Assembly (NCBI GenBank): GCA_958295785.1 | Contig: OY282377.1 | Coordinates: 1,378,394-1,442,393, forward strand | Length of the DNA stretch: 64,000 nucleotides | Direction of reading: 5' to 3' | From: an uncultured Latescibacterota bacterium | Lineage (GTDB): Bacteria > Latescibacterota > UBA2968 | In this document: positions 18,447 to 27,038 of the stretch, in pieces | Layout of the letters: every line of letters starts with the position of its first letter | Numbering within the stretch: the first letter of the stretch is position 1 | Made by a program: the position numbers and the translations under genes | The notes under the pieces: model-generated | What the model was told of the DNA's origin: nothing | Database searches by the model: none | The model's input: the letters and a program-made list of their open reading frames with translations, nothing else

Positions 18447-18974
18447 ATGTTACAAAAAATAAGTTTGAACCCCATTAAGTTGGAAAGAACCGGTGAGTAT
18501 GTTCATCCTCGGTACTCCTATTATATTGAAAAAAAAGGAAACAAGTCTGTACTGTATGAAAAACTCGATGGAAAAAAGGGGCTGAGGAAAGTACGAAATA
18601 GGCATTTTAGAACGGTTATTCATCATGGATTTAAAAAGGATATATCGTTATGGATAGAGATAGCGGCTTATGGAAGGTGGCAACAGTACATTGGTTTGGG
18701 TTTGCCAGAAAAGCGTTTTTACCAAGAACGTATTTTCGGCTGGCCTACAAAATACAGTGTGGTATGTAGCAATAACATTTTTACACTATACAAAGGGAAA
18801 AAAGTGCATTTGTCGGGCTTGTCTTCTGAAGCAGAGGCCATAATGTATGCGTGGAAAGATGTCATAGGATTTCCTCTGGGACACTGCAATTTGGGACAAG
18901 GTAAGATTTCATGGGATGCAAGAAATTTAAGCCAAATTACTCTTGCAAAAATAAAGATTGAATGGCCTCATTGA
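18447..18974 (+). CDS. Unknown protein, 175 aa, transposon cargo
   Basis: The ATG at 18447 follows AATAGGAG by eight bases and the frame is open to 18974. The product is basic and rich in aromatic residues, with an N-terminal half containing many Lys/Arg (about 25-65), a middle IEIAAYGRWQQYIGLGLPEKRFYQERIFGW and an acidic stretch near SSEAEAIMYAWKD (about 126-138). No signal peptide or membrane segment is visible. I do not recognise a family. Its place at the right end of the transposon, behind a hairpin leader, makes it a cargo gene; a defence, anti-restriction or transposon-regulation role is possible but not shown. Confidence 0.65.
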   Translation: MLQKISLNPIKLERTGEYVHPRYSYYIEKKGNKSVLYEKLDGKKGLRKVRNRHFRTVIHHGFKKDISLWIEIAAYGRWQQYIGLGLPEKRFYQERIFGWPTKYSVVCSNNIFTLYKGKKVHLSGLSSEAEAIMYAWKDVIGFPLGHCNLGQGKISWDARNLSQITLAKIKIEWPH

Positions 18975-19410
18975 AAAGGACGCAATCCCAAGAAAAAAGA
19001 AATAATCAAATGGTTGTTGGGGGCGTTGTTGTGGTCGTTGTTATGTTTGTTATTGGGGATGCTGATAACAAAAATGTTTGGTTGTTAAAGCCAAAACTGC
19101 TTGACCTATTCCACCAAATGATTTGTGAGGGGTTGATAGGTATGGATCAACGCTGTGTTAGGAAAACACAATGGCACAATTAACTTTGTCCGATCATCGG
19201 GAGAGGCCAGAAATTTCGAGGCACTTTCAGCAGGGAGTTTGAAAGCAGGTCATGGATCTCTTGTAGAATTAGTTGTGACTATCCAATGAAACAATAAATG
19301 TATGGCTTGTAAGGGGATGTAGGTAGGGAATGGGTATTGTGTTAGGTGAAGTGGAGATAGGCCAAGGATCGTGTAAGTAGCCGATTGTATTGTACGTAAC
19401 AGGAAATTTC
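18975..19410. other. Non-coding right end of the transposon
   Basis: The 436 bases between the 175-aa gene and the right terminal repeat contain G/T-rich text and a low-complexity Val-coding GTTGTTGTGGTC stretch. I see no gene with a ribosome site. A 73-codon frame at 18962-19183 is judged spurious. Confidence 0.5.
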
Positions 19411-19433
19411 CGGCCACTTTGTATATAATTCCC
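19411..19433 (-). repeat. Transposon terminal inverted repeat, right
   Basis: Exact inverse complement of 9617-9639, ending ATAATTCCC at the element border. Confidence 0.92.
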
Positions 19434-19441
19434 TAAAAAAG
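19434..19441 (+). repeat. 8-bp target-site duplication, right (TAAAAAAG)
   Basis: Identical to 9609-9616 and followed by GGTGCAATTCC, the uninterrupted continuation seen in copy B. Confidence 0.9.
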
Positions 19442-19481
19442 GGTGCAATTCCGTAAAATTTATCACTTTGAGGAGGTGTCA

Positions 19482-20498
19482 ATGCGCCACCCGACGCGTT
19501 TGGATGACTGTCAGTATCTGCTTAGCTGTCCCCTCAACGATACCCTGACCCCTTTCGCCGACCATAGCGAAGGGTTCAGTCATGATAGGATCAACCGCTA
19601 TCTCGCCGGTGCGCGTATCCCTCCCCGCTTGGTGTGGGAACACGTCAAAGCCCCCATCGCGCTGACGCCTGAAGGCGATGTGATCTTTGATGACCCGGTT
19701 TTAGACAAGCGACACGCACGCAAGATCGCGTGAGTGCGCCGTCAATAGAGCGGCAACGCCCAAGGCGTCATCAACGGCATCGGGGTGGTCACATGTGTCT
19801 ATGTCCATCCGCAAGAGGATCGGTTCTGGCTGATTGACGATCGGATTTATGATCCGCAAGGCGATGGCAAAACCAAATGGGATCCTCTCAAGGACATGCT
19901 CTCTGCGTGGGTCTATCAGAAGGGCCTCCCTTTTACCGGGGTCTTGATGGACAGTTGGTATGCGACCAAAACAGTCATGCGACACAGAGAGCAGATGCAA
20001 AAAACCTATTCTTGTCCCCTCAAGACGAACCGGCGCGTGGACGATTCGGCAGGCACAACCCCCTACCAGCGCGTAGATAGCTTAACTTGGACTCAAGCGG
20101 AGCGCAAACAAGGCAAGCCCATTAAAATCAGAGGGGTCCCCAAAGACCACAAAGTGAAATGATTCCGGGGGGCGTCTTCTGATAGACGCACGGCGTATGT
20201 CGTAACCAACGACCATGCTCAAAACGATTCTTCAGGGGTACAACAGGTGTGTCACAGGCGATGGAAAATTGAGCCCTTTCACCGCGAAGTCAAACAAGTG
20301 ACCGGGCTTGAAAAGGGTCCATGTCGGTTGGCACGCATGGTACGAAATCATATTGGGTGTGCGATGTTCGTTTGGATTCGACTCGCGCAGGTGGCCTATC
20401 AAACAGGACAAACCATTTATCAAGTCAAATACCGAGGGCTGGCTGACTTCTTGAGACAACAACTCAAAGCACCTCATATTCCAATGGAAATTGCGTAA
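19482..20498 (+). pseudogene. IS701-like DDE transposase, copy A, three in-frame stops
   Basis: One continuous frame from ATG 19482 (AGGAGG upstream) to TAA 20498, broken by TGA (19731-19733), TAG (19746-19748) and TGA (20160-20162). The product resembles cyanobacterial-type IS701 transposases: VIFDDPVLDKRH carries the first Asp, GVLMDSWYATK the second, WKIEPFHREVKQVTGLEK the Glu. In relatives the three stops correspond to Leu, Tyr and Leu codons (KI-L-VRRQ-Y-SGN and KVK-L-FR, recalled from family sequences). Copy B has the same three stops. The stop codon itself lies in the right terminal repeat. Confidence 0.85.
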
Positions 20499-20507
20499 GT
20501 CCTATAT

Positions 20508-20582
20508 AAGCAAGTTCAAGGCTTGGGATATGTCAAACTCTTCATCAAAGAGTACATTCCAGGAGGCAGGATTCAATGGTAG
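20508..20582 (+). pseudogene. 3' part of the small frame interrupted at 9587
   Basis: Continues 9549-9587 in frame: AAG CAA GTT to TAG 20582, coding KQVQGLGYVKLFIKEYIPGG and RIQW. The text looks protein-like, which is the main reason to link the two halves. The rest of 20583-20698 holds no recognisable gene. Confidence 0.35.
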
Positions 20583-20698
20583 CCTATCCTTTCCGTCTCT
20601 GGTGATAGACCACGAACCTAAAATGACCGCTAATGAGCCACGCAGATGATCTAATGTTCTCGCCCGAGGCTTTGAAAACACAAAACCCTCACCAAATC

Positions 20699-20896
20699 TC
20701 ACCGATCCTTTTCGCGCTTCATCTTTTGGTAGCGCGTCACTTGGCTTTTCTTTTTCAGAAATGCCACCACAATGAGCACCACAAAGATACCGACAGCCAA
20801 TAGGCTTCCCACCTCTTTTTGTGGATGATCCACCCACCACGCCAGGGCGATCACCGCCCCAACGGATATGCCCGCCATCACGATCTCGCGCCCCAT
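20699..20896 (-). CDS. Small membrane protein, 65 aa
   Basis: Two hydrophobic segments (about 5-20 and 31-47) flank a short polar loop and are followed by a strongly basic tail (KKKSQVTRYQKMKREKDR). The start at 20896 is preceded by AAAGGCGAGGAG. This gives a two-helix hairpin protein with both ends probably cytoplasmic. No family is recognised. A longer frame from 20929 and a different frame over 20502-20939 are less likely. It stands alone between the IS and the Hen1 gene. Confidence 0.5.
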   Translation of the reverse strand: MGREIVMAGISVGAVIALAWWVDHPQKEVGSLLAVGIFVVLIVVAFLKKKSQVTRYQKMKREKDR

Positions 20897-21123
20897 CTCC
20901 TCGCCTTTCAAAAATGTGATTTCCTGCACCCCGTCTCAAGCCATCGCTGCACGCCTAAAATACGCTCTCGGCCAATCGCAGTCCACTTGTAAAAAGACTG
21001 ATATGCTTGTTCTTTTTGCACAAAAGTAATACTATCTTATGATCGCTTTTCTCATTATCTTAAAACCAGCGGTAGCGCGCAAGGATATGATCCCGATTCG
21101 AGGATGGAGGGGCTGATCGCTTC

Positions 21124-21178
21124 TCGTATTTTCGGGCGGGCACGGGGGCATCGCCCCTACGTTTCTATCCTCGGATCT
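21124..21178 (+). repeat. Dispersed hairpin repeat, copy R1
   Basis: CGGGCGGGCACGGGGGCATC, then GCCCCTACGTTTCTATCCTC. The core GGGGGCATCGCCCC folds on itself. It lies just upstream of the Hen1 start. Six further copies are listed below. 20897-21123 otherwise shows no gene. Confidence 0.85.
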
Positions 21179-21194
21179 CCCATCTCACCTTCTT

Positions 21195-22571
21195 ATGCTC
21201 TTAACCATCACCACCACACACACGCCAGCGACAGACCTGGGATATTTGTTGCACAAGCATCCCGCGCGGGCGCAGAGTTTTGACTTGTCTTTTGGGCGGG
21301 CGCATGTGTTTTATCCCGAAGCCGCGCAGGAGCGATGCACGGCGGCCATGTTGCTCGACCTCGACGCCATTGGCCTCAAACGCCATCGCAAAGCACTTGT
21401 GGATTACGTCACGGACCGTCCTTATGTCGCGTCTTCCTTCACCAGCGTTGCCATCGCCCGCGTATTTGGCACGGCACTCAAAGGCCAATGCGCGCATCGC
21501 CCTGATCTCGTGACGCGGCCCATTCCCCTGCGCGCAAAAATCCACGTTCTGCCGTGTCGCGGAGGCGATCAATTGCTCTGCGACTTGTTCCAGCCCTTGG
21601 GCTATGCGGTGACAGCCAAAGCGCACCGTCTCGATGAAAAATTTTCAGAATGGGGGCACAGCCCGTATTACACTGTGGCACTCGAAGCGCGCATCCCCCT
21701 CAAAGACCTGCTCACGCATCTCTACGTACTCATCCCCGTGCTCGACAACGACAAGCACTATTTTGTCAGCCAGTCCGAAATAGACACGTTGATGCGGCGC
21801 GGCAAGGGGTGGTTGTCGGACCATCCCAAACGCGACCTCATCGTGGATCGGTACCTCAAACACCAGCGCACCCTCACCAGAGAAGCCTTTCGCCTTATGG
21901 ACGACATCCCCTTAGAGCGCGGCATTGCCGACAGTGAACTCGTCGTGGAGAACAACCTGCGCCTAAACCAGCAGCGGTACCGGGCCGCATCTGAAGCCCT
22001 GGAAAAGAGCGGCGCGCAAAGCATTTTGGACTTGGGTTGCGGGGAGGGTCGCTTCGCGCAGATCTTGTCGGACCATCCCCAATTCACAAAAATCCTCGGC
22101 ATGGAAGTCTCGCATCGCGCCTTGAGCCGCGCAAAAGAACGCCGCGACCGGTTGCCGCCCGTGCAGCGCGACCGCATTGAACTCATCCACGGATCCCTGT
22201 TCTACCGCGACGCCCGCCTCGAAGGTTATGACGCCGCCGTGCTCTTGGAAGTCATCGAACACCTCGCGCTTTCTCGGTTGCCCGTTTTTAACCGCGTGGT
22301 CTTTGAATATGCCCGTCCAAACACCGTTATCGTCACCACCCCGAACGCCGAGTTCAACGTGCGCTGGGCATCATTGCCGGGCGGGCGATTTCGGCATCCG
22401 GATCATCGGTTCGAGTGGTCGCGCAAACAATTTCAAAATTGGGCACGCGGCGTCGCGGAAAAATTCAATTACCGCACAACATTCAAACCCATCGGCCCTG
22501 TCGATCCCGAAGTGGGCCCGCCCACACAAATGGCCGTATTCACCGATCAGGCGGTGACCGGTGACCGGTGA
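21195..22571 (+). CDS. hen1: 3'-terminal RNA ribose 2'-O-methyltransferase Hen1
   Basis: A 458-aa bacterial Hen1. It marks the 3' end produced at a ribotoxin cut before Pnkp seals the RNA, so that repaired RNA resists being cut again. The N-terminal half (about 1-240; FDLSFGRAHVFYPEA, RPYVASSF) is the domain that contacts and activates the Pnkp ligase. The C-terminal half is an AdoMet methyltransferase with ILDLGCGEGRF (about 276-286) and LLEVIEHL (about 349-356), whose acidic and His residues bind the metal. It is 13 bases upstream of pnkp with no other gene between, as in known Pnkp/Hen1 operons. Confidence 0.93.
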   Translation: MLLTITTTHTPATDLGYLLHKHPARAQSFDLSFGRAHVFYPEAAQERCTAAMLLDLDAIGLKRHRKALVDYVTDRPYVASSFTSVAIARVFGTALKGQCAHRPDLVTRPIPLRAKIHVLPCRGGDQLLCDLFQPLGYAVTAKAHRLDEKFSEWGHSPYYTVALEARIPLKDLLTHLYVLIPVLDNDKHYFVSQSEIDTLMRRGKGWLSDHPKRDLIVDRYLKHQRTLTREAFRLMDDIPLERGIADSELVVENNLRLNQQRYRAASEALEKSGAQSILDLGCGEGRFAQILSDHPQFTKILGMEVSHRALSRAKERRDRLPPVQRDRIELIHGSLFYRDARLEGYDAAVLLEVIEHLALSRLPVFNRVVFEYARPNTVIVTTPNAEFNVRWASLPGGRFRHPDHRFEWSRKQFQNWARGVAEKFNYRTTFKPIGPVDPEVGPPTQMAVFTDQAVTGDR

Positions 22572-22584
22572 CCACCGACCAACC

Positions 22585-25122
22585 ATGTCCAAACCCATTC
22601 ACATCTCAATCCCGGAAATCGCCCTCGTCGTGCTCATCGGCGCGTCTGGGTCTGGCAAATCCACCTTTGCCAAAACCCACTTCAAACCGACCGAAGTCCT
22701 CTCATCCGATTTCTTTCGCGGACTCATCAGCGACGACGAAACCGACCAGACCGTTACCAAAGAGGCATTTGAAGCCCTGCACGACATAGCTACCAAACGC
22801 CTCGCCAATTACAAACTCACGGTAATCGACGCCACCAGCGTTCAAGAAAGCGCGCGCAACCCCCTCGTCGCATTGGCAAAACAACAGCACGTCTTCCCCA
22901 TTGCCATTGTCTTGGACATGCCCGAAGCCCTGTGCCGCCAGCGCAACAAATATCGCCCTGACCGCAATTTTGGCGGGCATGTGATCGGACACCAATGCCA
23001 CCAGTTGCGCCGCTCATTCAAACGCCTCAAGCGCGAAGGATTTCGGCGCATCTACACCCTGCGCTCTGAAGATGAAGTCCAGCGCGTGTGCGTCACCCGA
23101 GAAAAGGTTTGGTCGAATCGCAAGGACGAGTGCGGGCCGTTTGACATTATCGGCGACGTACACGGCTGTTATGACGAATTGATAACGCTGTTGGACAAAC
23201 TCGGTTACGATATCCGGCCCGACCAGATCGTGCCGCCGGGGCGCAAAGCCATCTTTTTGGGCGATCTCGTCGACCGCGGCCCCAAAATACCCCATGTGCT
23301 CGACCTCGTAATGAGCATGGTCAAGGGCAACACCGCCCTGTGCATCCCCGGCAATCACGACGCCCGCTTGGTGCGCGCCCTTCGCGGCAAAAGGGTCAGG
23401 CCCACGTATGGCCTTTCCGAATCACTGGCGCAGATCGATGCGCGGGATCGCAAACGCTATGCCGATTTCCTCGATGGTCTCGTCAGCCATTACGTGCTCG
23501 ACGATGGCAACCTCGTTGTCGCACACGCCGGGATGACAGAAGAAATGGCCGGGCGCACCTCAGGCGCGGTTCGCGCCTTTGCCCTGTATGGCGAAACCAC
23601 GGGCGAGACCGACGAGTTTGGCCTGCCCATTCGCCTCAACTGGGCCGCCGGGTATCGCGGCGCGGCCACAGTGGTTTATGGGCACACACCCGTGCCCCGT
23701 GCGGAATGGCTCAACGACACGATCAACCTCGACACGGGTTGCGTCTTTGGCGGCGCGCTTACGGCCCTGCGCTATCCAGAAAAAAAATGCGTTTCCGTGC
23801 CATCGGTCAAAATGTATGCCAAACCCGCGCGGCCCCTCATTCCCGCAACCCATCGGTCGGCGCAACAAACGCACGACGACATGCTCGACATCGACGATGT
23901 GATCGGCAAACGCGCCGTGGATACTTTTCTCATCCCGCGCATCACCATCCGCGAAGAACACGCCACAGCGGCCTTGGAGGTGATGAGCCGCTATGCCCTC
24001 GATCCCAAATGGCTGATCTACCTGCCGCCGACCATGTCCCCGTCAAAAACGAGTTCGCGCCCCGGGGTTTTGGAACACCCGGACGAAGCGTTCACATACT
24101 ACCGAGAAAACGGTCTCGCGCAAGTGATTTGCGAGGAAAAGCACATGGGATCCCGCGCCGTGGTCATCCTCTGCAAAAACGGCGAGATTGCCCGCGAACG
24201 CTTTGGCCTTTCCGAACCGGCATTGGGCGCGTGTTATACGCGCACCGGGCGCGCCTTTTTCGACGATTCAGACCTCGAGACCGCTTTTTTTACCCGCCTC
24301 CAAAACGCCATCTCCAAAGCCGATCTCTGGAATGCCCTCGACACCGACTGGATCGCTTTGGATTGCGAACTGATGCCATGGTCGGCCCGCGCACAGCAAC
24401 TCTTGCAGGAGCAATACGCAGCGGTGGGCGCGGCTGCCCGTGCGTCGCTCAACGCGACTTTGGACGCGCTCAACGCCGCCGCTGCCAACGGGATCGACGT
24501 CGCCCATCACCTCGCCGAATACGGGGCGCGTTCTCGGCGCGTTGACCGGTATATCGAAGCGTACCGCGCGTATTGCTGGCCCGTGCGCGGTCTCGACGAT
24601 CTCAAACTCGCGCCCTTTCACATCCTCGCCACAGAAGGCGCGGTTCACCGCGACCGGGCACACACATGGCACATGGAAACCCTCGCAAAACTCTGCCTTG
24701 CGGATCCCGATCTTCTCCACGCCACGCCCTACCGCATCGTCGATCTCAACGACGCGCAGAGTTGCCACAACGCCACGACATGGTGGGAACAAATCACGTC
24801 GCAGGGCCGCGAGGGCATGGTTGTCAAGCCGATCCATTTCATCGCGCGCAACAAAAAAGGCCGGCTGATTCAGCCCGCCATCAAGTGCCGAGGGCGCGAA
24901 TACCTCCGCATCATCTACGGCCCGGAATACACCACCTCGCAAAATCTCGCAAAATTGCGTCAGCGCAATGTCAAAACCAAGCAATCCCTCGCCCTGCGCG
25001 AATTTGCCCTGGGCCTCGAAGCCCTCAATCGCTTTGTTCAAAACGAACCCCTACGCCGCATTCACGAATGCGTTTTCGGCGTCCTCGCGCTCGAAAGCGA
25101 ACCCGTGGATCCGCGGTTGTAA
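22585..25122 (+). CDS. pnkp: Polynucleotide kinase-phosphatase with ligase domain, Pnkp
   Basis: A three-domain RNA end-healing and sealing enzyme of about 845 aa. The 5'-kinase domain has P-loop GASGSGKST (19-27). The metallophosphatase has GDVHGCYDE (about 188-196), GDLVDRGP (about 226-233) and GNHD (about 256-259). The C-terminal ligase-like domain has the nucleotidyl-accepting Lys in EEKHMGS (about 518-524). Length and order match bacterial Pnkp. ATG 22585 is the natural start; a GTG at 22561 would overlap hen1. The short spacer repeats GGTGACC. Together with Hen1 it repairs cleaved RNA such as tRNA cut by ribotoxins. Confidence 0.93.
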   Translation: MSKPIHISIPEIALVVLIGASGSGKSTFAKTHFKPTEVLSSDFFRGLISDDETDQTVTKEAFEALHDIATKRLANYKLTVIDATSVQESARNPLVALAKQQHVFPIAIVLDMPEALCRQRNKYRPDRNFGGHVIGHQCHQLRRSFKRLKREGFRRIYTLRSEDEVQRVCVTREKVWSNRKDECGPFDIIGDVHGCYDELITLLDKLGYDIRPDQIVPPGRKAIFLGDLVDRGPKIPHVLDLVMSMVKGNTALCIPGNHDARLVRALRGKRVRPTYGLSESLAQIDARDRKRYADFLDGLVSHYVLDDGNLVVAHAGMTEEMAGRTSGAVRAFALYGETTGETDEFGLPIRLNWAAGYRGAATVVYGHTPVPRAEWLNDTINLDTGCVFGGALTALRYPEKKCVSVPSVKMYAKPARPLIPATHRSAQQTHDDMLDIDDVIGKRAVDTFLIPRITIREEHATAALEVMSRYALDPKWLIYLPPTMSPSKTSSRPGVLEHPDEAFTYYRENGLAQVICEEKHMGSRAVVILCKNGEIARERFGLSEPALGACYTRTGRAFFDDSDLETAFFTRLQNAISKADLWNALDTDWIALDCELMPWSARAQQLLQEQYAAVGAAARASLNATLDALNAAAANGIDVAHHLAEYGARSRRVDRYIEAYRAYCWPVRGLDDLKLAPFHILATEGAVHRDRAHTWHMETLAKLCLADPDLLHATPYRIVDLNDAQSCHNATTWWEQITSQGREGMVVKPIHFIARNKKGRLIQPAIKCRGREYLRIIYGPEYTTSQNLAKLRQRNVKTKQSLALREFALGLEALNRFVQNEPLRRIHECVFGVLALESEPVDPRL

Positions 25123-25617
25123 ATGCTCCAAAGAGATGAAACGGTGAAAACACTGATTAAAAAAAAATATCCTTATCGAGCGGCTGGACAGACCTGGATC
25201 ATTCCAGAATTTCACCTGTCTAAGTTGCCAGATGGAACAATCGCCGTCCTCGAAGAGGAGATCAACCGCATTCACTACGCAATTGCCAACGAAATCTGTG
25301 GCGATGAAAATGGTTTGTCAAAAGACGAATTGGAGTTTTTGTGTGACATGACCCAAACCTCATTTTCGGAAATTGCAGACTATTTGGGCATTCATCAAAG
25401 CACGCTAACCCAATGGCGGACAGCAGGCCAAATTCCCAAAAATGTCAGGGGATTGGTGCTGAAAAAATGGTTTTGGTTTAAACTTTTTGGACAGAAATTG
25501 GGCCGACGAAAAATATCTATTTCCCAATTCCGAGATGAAGTTAGATTTCTTTCATTTGCAAAAGCAGAAGCTATCCAAAGAAATTTGGCTGAACATGTCG
25601 AAAAAATGAATGCCTAA
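25123..25617 (+). CDS. Helix-turn-helix protein following Pnkp
   Basis: A 164-aa protein whose ATG abuts the pnkp stop codon, so translation is probably coupled. The central part TSFSEIADYLGIHQSTLTQW (about 83-102) is a good helix-turn-helix. The N-terminal part (YPYRAAGQTWIIPEFHLSKL) and the basic C-terminal part (GRRKISISQFRDEVRFLSFAKAE) are unfamiliar. The first region and the layout resemble regulators paired with toxins. Here it may control the RNA-repair operon or respond to damage; sequence alone does not decide. Its AT content is higher than that of hen1 and pnkp. Confidence 0.7.
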   Translation: MLQRDETVKTLIKKKYPYRAAGQTWIIPEFHLSKLPDGTIAVLEEEINRIHYAIANEICGDENGLSKDELEFLCDMTQTSFSEIADYLGIHQSTLTQWRTAGQIPKNVRGLVLKKWFWFKLFGQKLGRRKISISQFRDEVRFLSFAKAEAIQRNLAEHVEKMNA

Positions 25618-25676
25618 GAAATTGACCATCAACTTAAACCGTCGAGCTTTGGCTCGCTTTAAAAAAGGAACATGCC

Positions 25677-26972
25677 ATGCCAAACCGTCCCAATATCCTC
25701 TTCATCATCACGGACCAGCAATACGCAGGCGCGATGTCTTGCGCGGGCAATCCCGACGTTTATACCCCGAATATGGATCGCCTCGCGCAAACCGGCACGC
25801 GCTTTACCCGCGCCTATTGCACGCATCCCCTGTGCGGGCCTCAGCGCGCGAGTTTGATGACGGGCGTCTATCCGCATCAAAACGGCGCGACGAGCAATGG
25901 CACGCCGATCAAGCCCGAATACACAGGCCAAACCCTCGGCAATTTCCTCGCCGAAGCGGGCTATGATTGCGCCCTTTCGGGCAAATGGCATGTGCCCGGC
26001 ACCACGCCCGAAGAAAGCGGTTTCGAAGTGATCTGCGGTAGCCGGGACGACGAAGTGCCGGTGCGCGCCATTGAATTTATGAAACGCGCCCGCGACAACC
26101 CCTTTTTCCTGTTCGCGTCATTTCTCAATCCGCACGACGTCTGCCAAGTGGCCCGCAGCCAACCCCTGCCGCAAGGTCCGGTGCCAGAACCCGCCACAGT
26201 TGAAGAATGCCCGAACTTGCCCGCGAATTTCGCCATCCCACCCTATTCGCCCGACATCTTGCAAATGTTGCGGCAGGTCAACCGCAGGGTCTATCCCACT
26301 ATCGAATACACCGAAGATGACTGGCGTCGCCTCCGCTTCCTCTATTATCGCCTGTGCGAAAAAGTCGATGCCGAAATCGGCGTTCTGCTCAACGGCTTGC
26401 GCGACTTGGGCCTTGAAGAAAACACCTATATCGTCTTCACTTCGGACCACGGCGACGGGCACGGCGCGCACAATTGGAACCAAAAAACCAGCCTTTATGA
26501 AGAAGTTATCAACATCCCCTTCATCATCAGCCACACGGGCGCCACAAAGGGCGGTTATGTTGACGATACCCACCTCGTCTCGTTGGGCCTCGACCTTTTG
26601 CCCACCTTGTGCGAGGTCGGCGGCGCGCGCGTTCCCGACGGTCTTGAAGGCATGAGCTTGCGGTCGCTCGCCGAGGGCAATGCGCCGAGTGCGTGGCGCG
26701 ATGATCTCGTGGTTGAAACCATCATCGACATTGGCTCAGGCCCAGGCGGCGGGGGTGCTGCGCGCGCCGTGCTCACGGATCGCTACAAATACAGCGCGTA
26801 TCCCATGGGCCGCTACCGCGAGCAACTCGTCGATCTCCAGAACGATCCCGGGGAAATGGTCAACCTCGCCGTCAATGCGCGTTTCAAAAATGAACGCGAC
26901 GACCATCGCCGCCGCCTGCGCGCATGGTGCGAAAAAACTGGGGACGAATTTTTGAAACTGTGTGCGGGATAA
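25677..26972 (+). CDS. Sulfatase, Cys-type
   Basis: A 431-aa arylsulfatase-family hydrolase. The N-terminus has the metal site NILFIITDQQ and NPDVYTPNMDRLAQTG; LCGPQRASLMTG (about 61-72) is the CxPxR signature whose Cys is converted to formylglycine. SDHGDGHGAHNW near 260-271 supplies further metal residues, and KTSLYEE follows. There is no signal peptide, so it may act in the cytoplasm on sulfated sugars already taken up. This fits with the neighbouring aldolase and dehydrogenases, although the substrate is unknown. The start at 25677 follows AAAAAGGA. Confidence 0.92.
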   Translation: MPNRPNILFIITDQQYAGAMSCAGNPDVYTPNMDRLAQTGTRFTRAYCTHPLCGPQRASLMTGVYPHQNGATSNGTPIKPEYTGQTLGNFLAEAGYDCALSGKWHVPGTTPEESGFEVICGSRDDEVPVRAIEFMKRARDNPFFLFASFLNPHDVCQVARSQPLPQGPVPEPATVEECPNLPANFAIPPYSPDILQMLRQVNRRVYPTIEYTEDDWRRLRFLYYRLCEKVDAEIGVLLNGLRDLGLEENTYIVFTSDHGDGHGAHNWNQKTSLYEEVINIPFIISHTGATKGGYVDDTHLVSLGLDLLPTLCEVGGARVPDGLEGMSLRSLAEGNAPSAWRDDLVVETIIDIGSGPGGGGAARAVLTDRYKYSAYPMGRYREQLVDLQNDPGEMVNLAVNARFKNERDDHRRRLRAWCEKTGDEFLKLCAG

Positions 26973-27038
26973 AGAAGCGATCAGCACGGGCGTTGCCGAC
27001 CACTGACCGCTGACCACTGATTTTAGAGGAGCTCCAAC

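Larger units (their letters stand above)
9617..19433. mobile_element. IS1595-type transposon with R-M cargo, 9,817 bp
   Basis: The element is bounded by perfect 23-bp terminal inverted repeats (9617-9639 and 19411-19433), which begin GGGAATTATATAC and end GTGGCCG. It is flanked by an 8-bp duplication. It carries one IS1595-family transposase (10116-11066, minus), a 56-aa convergent frame, a methyltransferase-HNH gene split by a type III R-M system, a DUF2290 remnant and a 175-aa unknown gene. It is inserted in IS701-like copy A. IS1595 relatives with passenger genes are known from the literature on that family; this cargo combination I have not seen described. The non-R-M parts are visibly more AT-rich than the inserted mod2-res2 block. 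Confidence 0.9.
19434..20504 (+). mobile_element. IS701-like element copy A, main part
   Basis: The main body of the element whose left end is at 9588-9616. The right end GCGTAAGTCCTA (20493-20504) is the inverse of the left end. With the transposon and one 8-bp duplication removed the IS is about 1.09 kb, a normal size for a single-gene IS. The flanks TAT (9585-9587) and TAT (20505-20507) may be part of its target duplication. Sequence over 19442-20470 is almost identical to copy B. Confidence 0.85.

Noticed and set aside
18962-19183. 73-codon frame with a Val-rich run
   Set aside because: It starts inside the 175-aa gene without a ribosome site; the hydrophobic part comes from a low-complexity GTT/GTG stretch.
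20502-20939. 145-codon frame on the minus strand
   Set aside because: It is another frame of the small membrane protein region and has no domain features.
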